Shown: in pieces, positions 60,020-64,000 of the stretch | How positions within the stretch are numbered: the first letter of the stretch is position 1 | How the letters are laid out: the number at the start of each line of letters is the position of its first letter | Source of the DNA: Magnolia sinica | Taxonomy: Eukaryota > Streptophyta > Magnoliopsida > Magnoliales > Magnoliaceae | DNA length: 64,000 nt | Direction: 5' to 3' | NCBI RefSeq assembly: GCF_029962835.1 | Contig: NC_080577.1 | Span: 31,912,501-31,976,500, forward strand | The notes under the pieces: model-generated | Database searches by the model: none | What the model was told of the DNA's origin: nothing | The model's input: the letters and a program-made list of their open reading frames with translations, nothing else | Program-made: the position numbers and the translations under genes

Positions 60020-62817
60020 GCCTAAAAGATTATTTATTTTTCAAGTATAGGCATGTTCAAACAAGTTATTAATCATCATTTATCAAAAGTCAATTCACAT
60101 ACATAAACCAAATCAAATTATTATCTCATCAATAACTTTTTAAGCAAACTTTAATTAATAATATCTAATTAAAACTACAAGTCACAAGTACGAAAATAAA
60201 TTAAAATCCCACAGGTTAAGAGTATTAAGTACAAAATGCAAAATATAATTACCACTTATTTTTAAAAAAAGGCATAGCGTATGCTGCACACGCTATGACA
60301 CTACATACGCTATTTGTACATTACGACCCTGGTAGCATATGCTATAGGGGATTTACGCTATTTGCTAACACTACATACCGTTGTAGCTACGCTATGCTAC
60401 ACTATGGGTGCTATTCAAATCATTGGTTTTGATTGACAAGATGAGGGAGGGTGTAAACACAAAGCTAGATTTATGGAGGGGTGCTTTAAAATCCAAAGGA
60501 TTTAAAATTAGTCAGACTAAAACAAAGAATATAGAGTGTAATTTTAGTAACAATAGTAATGAAAATGAGGAATTAGTTAAGATTGTTGACCAAGAAGTTT
60601 CCCAAACTGACCACTTTTGGGACCTTAGGTTGATAATTCATAAGAGTGGATAGATTGAGGAGGATGTTGCCCATGGAATTCAAGTTGGGTGGAAGAAATG
60701 GAGATGTGCCTTTGGAGTTTTATGGGATTGTCGTGTACCACTCAAACTGAAAGATATTTTATAGGGTAGCTATAAGACTAGCCATGCTTTATGGGACATA
60801 ATGTTGGGCAGTTAAGGAGCATGTTCATAGGATGAGTGTAGCTCAAATGAGGATGTTGAGATGGATGAATGGCAAGATGAGGAAAGATAGAATTAGAAAT
60901 GAATGTATTTGAGGAACTTAGGAGTATCATCAATAGGTAATAAGAGATGAGGGAAAGTAGACTTAGATGTTTGTTCATGTGCAATGGAGACAGAGAACCA
61001 CACCGGTTAGATGGAGAGAGTTGGTTCAAGTTGAAGGTTCTAAAAGGGCAAAGGGGAAGACCTAAAAGGACGTGGATGGAGGTAGTAAGAAAGGACGTGA
61101 TAACATAGGGTCTTTACTCATGTCTCGGTGGTAGACTCACAAGAGGTTCAACACAAGGTCATGGGTTTGAGTACCCATTGTGGGGAAATCCCACTGTGGT
61201 GTGAGTGCATGGGTGTGTGGGGTGTGAGTGCATGTGTAATAATAAATCAATAAATAAAACTGATCGTATGGCCCTTGATGGAGTGGAATTTGGAAAAGGA
61301 TTCATGTTGCTGGCCCCAATTAATTGGGATAAGGCTTTTAGATGATGATGGTGACCTAAATTTTGTCATTTCACATATCCCTGACAGGAGTTGTAGTAGC
61401 ATCACTAAATTTTTTCGTTTCACATATCCCTGACAGGAGTTGTAGTAGCATCACTAAATTTTTTCGTTTCACATATCCCTAAATTTTGTCATTTCACATA
61501 TCCCTCCATCTTCACTGATCCTCTTTGTCAACCCCCACTGAGTGTGCGCGCGTGTTGAACCCCCATGACTATTATCACATGATTTTTCTTAGAAAGGAAA
61601 GAAAGAAGAAAAAGAAGGAATTTTTTGATTCAGTTAAGAGGCTGCTCTGATTTGGGGTAGGGAGGGATAAGCTGATTATTCTATCCTATAACTAGGTAAG
61701 TTGGAAAAAGACTTTAAAAATATGATCATCAATATTTCAGTTAAAAAATTAGTTTATTTTTGAGATTCAATCATCACTGAAGTAGAGAGGTGGCCTTAGG
61801 TGTTGACTGTAGAGAAGTGTTGAAGAAATGGAGAGAATGTCGTGTTCATCCAACCTCAAAATGGGAGTTACTTCAGAGTTCAGATATCAGGATTATGGGA
61901 GCATTCATTGATGGGGACATGGGGTGGTAAAAATGATGTGTGCGAGGTTATCAGCTTCGGTTCAAACCGTTAGCAAGCATAAATGGCGATGAAGCAGGAG
62001 TGGGTAGGCGAGTCTGAAGTGGGAGAGGCACAACTTATCCTTTGCCTATTTGCCTCCTGGCGGTAAAGATTCTAACAAATTGAGGCCTGTGAGATTAATA
62101 CACTGTGATGGCAAGTCGAGAAGCAATATTGAATCGCAAAAGCATGCACACGAGAATGCAGTATTTACATGGTTCACCACAGGTCATGACGTGCGAGTTT
62201 GTCAATTGCTTGGTGGAGACGATGATCGAGGAGTTTTGACTGTGGATAAGTAGAGAAGCAAACTCTCATGGAATGGCTTTAGGCCTACTGTGTTTCCAAA
62301 AGTTTACATTAATGTATTGGGTCATTCCCCCTAGTAACGTGGTAGCCCAAGCCCAAGCACTAGAAACTGATCTCTCGAAAATGAACTGAAGACGTGTACT
62401 AGGAAAGTTGGGGGATTCAGGGCTGTGCTCCATCTACATCACGTCCACAATTTGGATGGTCCAGAATTGGCGTGCTTAGGCGCCACACCTGCACAGGGGT
62501 TGAGTTGTTGCACCCAAGTGAGCTGCAGATTGCTTGATAGCACTTGAACCAATATATTACACATCCCATCCTGAGCACTCTTAGAATCTCGATGTTATCA
62601 GAGGCGGTATTATTTCACTTATATTTCATTGATCATGTGTACTGTTTGATTTTTTTCTTTTGTCAGGTCTCCATCCATCTCCCGAATCCGAGCCAAGATG
62701 CTGTATGCCACGTCCAAGGAAAGGTTCCGACGGGAGCTTGATGGCATCCATTACGAGATACAGGCCACTGATCCCACGGAGATGGAATTGGATGTGATTA
62801 GAGACCGTGCGAACTAA
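48183..62817 (+). CDS. ADF: actin-depolymerizing factor, ADF6-like; exons 48183-48197, 49767-50032, 62667-62817
   Basis: Small cytosolic protein that binds G- and F-actin, severs filaments and speeds turnover. The spliced product is 143 residues, within the usual 137-146. Splice sites are GT-AG (gtaagc/ttcacag; gttagt/tttgtcag) with phases 0 and 2, the intron positions usual for plant ADF genes. Landmarks: N-terminus [16 protein letters not shown], with Ser6/Ser7 near the regulatory phosphorylation site; [12 protein letters not shown] (28-39); [14 protein letters not shown] (47-60); [11 protein letters not shown] (69-79); [12 protein letters not shown] (83-94), followed by the long actin-binding helix region [18 protein letters not shown] (101-118); [18 protein letters not shown] (121-138). 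MSFR at the start and [10 protein letters not shown] near the end point to the ADF6 type rather than pollen or ADF1-4 types. The reading frame is free of lesions. Intron 2 (12,634 bp) is extreme for this family. Confidence 0.93.
48198..49766 (+). other. ADF intron 1
   Basis: 1569 bp, T-rich, donor gtaagc, acceptor with T-rich tract (49668-49710) and ttcacag. Several near-repeats of 'gcagatttt(g/t)(a/c)tgaaaatct' lie between 48490 and 48830. First introns of actin-related plant genes often raise expression; I see no direct evidence here. Confidence 0.75.
49767..50032 (+). CDS. ADF: ADF exon 2
   Basis: 266 nt, residues 6-93 plus two bases of the Trp94 codon. It holds most of the ADF-homology fold. 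The open frame starts upstream in intron 1 (49677) by chance and runs 16 bases into intron 2. Confidence 0.93.
50063..50340 (+). repeat. tandem repeat of 89-91 bp, about 3 copies
   Basis: Units marked by 'tgttgc(t/c)gttgttgtagag' start at 50071, 50160 and 50251 and share 'cagaacacatctcaa', 'tttcacaa(t/a)aatatttgaaat(t/g)ataccaactc'. The array starts 30 bases after the exon 2 donor. Confidence 0.92.
50341..51899. other. intron 2 segment without recognised feature
   Basis: Only small local duplications: 'gatacaatatatccttcatt' at about 51222 and 51250, and 'tttgggttggcttta' repeats at 51350-51400. Confidence 0.5.
51900..52460. repeat. duplicated intronic unit, copy 1
   Basis: Shares in order with 53765-54440: 'aaatcaacaag(c/t)aat', 'agggacaacttg(a/g)aaatagga', 'catagct(t/c)gaagaatct(c/t)tccaagaaattccag', and '(a/g)ggatcaatagt(g/c)cctgg'. 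Family unknown; no frame. Confidence 0.65.
52461..53764. other. intron 2 segment, unidentified repeat-like DNA
   Basis: Lies between the two copies of the duplicated unit. Frames of 60-75 codons show no family feature. It could be the interior of an element whose ends are the two units. Confidence 0.35.
54005..54250 (-). repeat. tRNA-like interspersed repeat, single copy
   Basis: Same unit as the 57565-58590 array ('gaggagtctcgaacacgaga', 'ccacttgctctaaaagctcgaac'). On the minus strand 'agagcaagtgg' and 'gtgttcgagactcc' resemble Pol III A and B boxes about 60 bp apart, suggesting a SINE. Confidence 0.5.
54254..54314. repeat. (GA)n microsatellite
   Basis: About 30 GA units, next to the tRNA-like repeat. 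Confidence 0.95.
54762..55590. mobile_element. TIR element rich in 'gatacg/cgtatc' motifs
   Basis: The left end 'gataatcgcatgg...gtatcatattggtcaatacg' pairs with the reverse complement of the right end 'gattattcatggt...gtatcggtcaacgtatcgg'. Subterminal parts consist of repeated 'ccgatat', 'gatacg', 'gtatcggc'. The interior (54950-55470) is AT-rich. Non-coding MITE of unknown superfamily. Confidence 0.6.
55591..57187. other. intron 2 segment; one direct repeat
   Basis: 'tggtttggaaatctagacca' followed by 'ctactgtggatgg(a/g)gtaatcc' occurs at 56240-56302 and 56458-56516. Nothing else recognised. Confidence 0.5.
57188..57563. mobile_element. MITE with 'ggggctgtttggatg' terminus
   Basis: The left 'tggatgcttgtgaaatcc...gtaaac' pairs with the right 'gtttacaaccttgggattttacaagatgca'. 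The 'gggctgtttgga' start is common in plant MITEs. The right outermost bases are cut by the adjoining array. Confidence 0.6.
57565..58590 (-). repeat. tandem array of a ~295-bp tRNA-like repeat, 3 full copies and 1 partial
   Basis: Unit starts 'gac(a/g)ca(g/a)g(g)caactaaccacttg' at 57565, 58075 and 58368; a partial unit at 57846-58074 lacks the first third. Each holds 'gaacac/tacgagacctc', a 'gtgggccccacttcacatggg' series and 'cactcgagcc'. Reverse strand shows box A/B-like motifs. No complete tRNA cloverleaf. Confidence 0.75.
58706..59105. mobile_element. foldback MITE
   Basis: The left arm 'agagttttgctaagcgcacatgcatg...agctcgtgtacacatcacac' pairs with the reverse complement of the right arm 'agaactctcctaagcccacacacatgc...agctcatgtacacaccatgc', and both reach 'atccatcc'. 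About 75 bp per arm. Confidence 0.65.
59106..59699. other. intron 2 segment, possible LINE 3' end
   Basis: (ATT)n at 59281-59301 followed by 'ggataatagagattttattaaagaag' looks like the inverted 3' end of an L1-type LINE. Nothing else recognised. Confidence 0.35.
59828..60425. mobile_element. hAT MITE, complete, 598 bp, inside the LINE
   Basis: A perfect 8-bp duplication gttttgat (59820-59827, 60426-60433) flanks ends CAGTGTTTTAAATAGC and (reverse complement) CAATGATTTGAATAGC. It contains a (TA)n run (59952-60014). Excision on paper rejoins the LINE RT frame region. Confidence 0.85.
61112..61262 (+). mobile_element. tRNA-derived SINE inside the LINE
   Basis: Box A-like 'ggtggtagactc' (61127) and box B-like 'ggtttgagtaccc' (61164-61176), then a GTG-rich body and an A-rich 3' end 'aataataaatcaataaataaa'. 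LINE sequence continues after it ('gatcgtatggcccttgatgg'). Confidence 0.65.
61351..61505. repeat. 49-bp tandem repeat, about 3 copies
   Basis: 'tgacaggagttgtagtagca' recurs at 61382 and 61431, and 'tttcacatatccct' four times from 61367 to 61506. Confidence 0.9.
61506..62666. other. last part of intron 2, no recognised gene
   Basis: 62050-62253 (67 codons; 'gcacacgagaatgcagtatttacatggttcacc') resembles LTR sequence of copia type, not a gene. A T-rich tract and ttttgtcag form the exon 3 acceptor. Confidence 0.5.
62667..62817 (+). CDS. ADF: ADF exon 3 (coding part)
   Basis: 151 nt, completes Trp94 and encodes residues 95-143, with TAA at 62815-62817. Joins exon 2 in frame, giving [13 protein letters not shown] as expected for the family. 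Confidence 0.93.
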
Positions 62818-63000
62818 GCGAGGCTCTCACAAAGAAGGATTTCATGTGATCAGGAGCAGAATTTGCACAACTATTAGGGACTGCTTTGGGTTTGGATTAG
62901 TAGCTGATAATGTGCAATATCTTATTCCTCACTGGACATATATGTATTAGCATTAAAAATAAATAAATAAATCAACATCTGACAGAAGGCTGATGGGATG
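62818..63000 (+). terminator. ADF 3' untranslated region with polyadenylation signals
   Basis: 'aataaataaataaat' (62960-62974) about 145 bases after the stop offers overlapping AATAAA signals. Transcript end not visible. Confidence 0.5.
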
Positions 63001-63104
63001 GCCCACTTGTTTCAGTGGGCCTCTCCACTGTTATGATGCTTCTACAGGTGTGGTCGGGGTTTGGTCTTTATATGGAATTGACTGTCTATGTGCTACCATG
63101 ACAC

Positions 63105-63191
63105 TGGTTGGAATATATATAAATATTTATATTACTGGGAGACTCTCTCTCTCACACTAGTTGGAATATATATAAATATTTATATTACTGG

Positions 63192-63228
<37 letters not shown>
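63105..63228. repeat. 53-bp duplication and (CT)n microsatellite
   Basis: 'gttggaatatatataaatat' occurs at 63107 and 63160, each followed by a CT tract; the second tract is long (63195-63228). Confidence 0.92.
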
Positions 63229-63230
<2 letters not shown>

Positions 63231-63507
63231 GTTTGTGGTGTATATACAGGGAAAAAAGAAAATAAAAAAAAAAAGCAAATCCAGTGTCTATTGTTCTCCA
63301 TGACAACATATCAGCTACCGGCAAGGTACCACTGACTTGACTTTTGGTAGAGTACAATTTGTTAGCTTCATGCTGACGTGCTACGGGTCCCATGAAATTG
63401 AGAGCTTGATTTCTCATGGGACGCGGATTCGCTACTGACAAGTGACACCGTCAGTGCCCCGTTTCAGATCCAAATAAACGCTCTCATCAGCTAATGGCGG
63501 GGCGTGG

Positions 63508-63995
63508 ATTGGCTACCACATCGTCCATCCATTTGGAGAGATCATTTTAAGGCACGAGCCAAAGAACGAGGCAGATCCAAAGCTTGAGTGGGCCCCACCA
63601 GGAAAAAACATTTTAGGGCATGAGGTAGATCCAAAGCTCAAGTGGACTACATCAGTAAAAAGATGTGGGGATTGAAAGCCTACCATTAAAAATTTCTTGC
63701 AGGGCTGCAGAAGTTTTTTTTTATTATCAGGCTGATATTTGTATTTTTCCCTTCATCCATGTTTTTATTAACTTATGAACAGATTAGATCTCAAATAAAC
63801 ATCACGGTAAACCCTAGGAAGGTTTCAACGGTGGGTGTCACTGTCTCCGCTGTTTTCTATGGTGGGGTCCACTGAGCTTTGGATCTGCCTCATTCTTTAG
63901 CTCAGGCACTGAAATGATTTCTCCAAATGGATGGACAGTTTGGATACAACACATACAGCATGGTTCATGGTGGGGCCTGTCATTTTCACGGTGGA
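63508..63995. mobile_element. foldback repeat, right end near or beyond window edge
   Basis: The left arm 'gtccatccatttggagagatcatttt...gaggcagatccaaagct' (63512-63580, continuing to 'gtgggccccacc') is the inverse of 'tggtggggtccactgagctttggatctgcctc...atttctccaaatggatggac' (63863-63945). Related copy at 600-870. No coding capacity. Confidence 0.7.
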
Positions 63996-64000
63996 GCCCA

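Larger units (their letters stand above)
59690..61350 (+). pseudogene. RTE-type LINE, 3' part of reverse transcriptase, twice interrupted
   Basis: RT pieces: [10 protein letters not shown] and [12 protein letters not shown] (59750-59827; the catalytic FADD is FAND, D to N), then after the h[27 protein letters not shown] and [13 protein letters not shown] (60440-60560), VPLKLKD, then 'ggaaagg' rich tail and a SINE, and VEFGK. The end 'aattgggataaggcttttagatgatgatgg' (to about 61350) is the usual short-repeat 3' end of plant RTE elements. 5' truncated, full of stops. Same strand as ADF. Confidence 0.78.
50033..62666 (+). other. ADF intron 2, 12.6 kb, filled with repeats
   Basis: Donor gttagt, acceptor ttttttcttttgtcag. 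Contents, in order, are listed as separate features. I find no second host gene inside on either strand. Confidence 0.8.

Noticed and set aside
62050-62253. 67-codon frame near ADF exon 3
   Set aside because: Sequence resembles LTR-type repeat DNA and has no splice-compatible link to ADF.
1-64000. Bacterial-type systems (operons, CRISPR, toxin-antitoxin) or organellar DNA
   Set aside because: Introns, plant retroelements and microsatellites show plant nuclear DNA; no regularly spaced CRISPR-like repeats and no plastid or mitochondrial gene recognised.

Overview
This is a window of plant nuclear DNA that is almost entirely transposable elements, plus one intact host gene. The gene encodes an actin-depolymerizing factor (ADF/cofilin) on the + strand and has the three-exon plant ADF structure. 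The plant assignment also rests on Athila-type Ty3/gypsy elements primed by tRNA-Asp, SIRE-like Ty1/copia elements, a TRIM, hAT MITEs and an RTE-type LINE. Interspersed repeats rich in 'gtgggccccac' resemble what I remember from magnoliid trees. That lineage guess is low confidence and rests on memory only.

Layout. 1-3008: MITE remnants, AT microsatellites and low-copy-looking AT-rich DNA. 3014-7422: a solo LTR holding a hAT MITE and, separately, a 3.0 kb solo LTR of another family. 8636-27468: a minus-strand Athila-like element (element 1). Its gag-pol lies in one frame (16049 to 10497) and is broken by a few stop codons. Its 5' LTR is split by a second, plus-strand Athila-like element (element 2, 17549-26987) that keeps gag, protease and the start of RT but has lost the rest of RT, RNase H and integrase. 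Element 1 itself appears to sit in a SIRE-like copia LTR (right part 27474-28988). 30749-35959: a degenerate copia element with 218-219 bp LTRs. 38660-39858: an inverted relative of the 3.0 kb solo LTR. 39859-40237: a foldback MITE. 42200-47160: a minus-strand hAT transposase fossil split by a 5'-truncated SIRE-like element, which in turn carries a 604 bp TRIM (45277-45880).

48183-62817: the ADF gene, exons 48183-48197, 49767-50032 and 62667-62817, giving 143 residues. Intron 2 is 12,634 bp. It holds a 90-bp tandem repeat, duplicated unknown sequence, tRNA-like repeats in tandem, several foldback/TIR elements, and an RTE LINE fossil with a hAT MITE and a SINE inserted in it. The window ends in a foldback repeat family (63508-64000) that also occurs near 600-870.

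I see no operon, CRISPR array, RNA gene or novel defence or metabolic system. The most interesting signals are: non-coding blocks conserved between the two Athila elements although their coding parts have diverged; the pol-deleted element 2 with near-identical LTRs; clusters of different quasi-palindromic motifs at similar places in three copia-type LTR segments; and the ADF gene that apparently tolerates a very large TE-filled intron. All target-site duplications, repeat boundaries and identities were read by eye, without alignment software.
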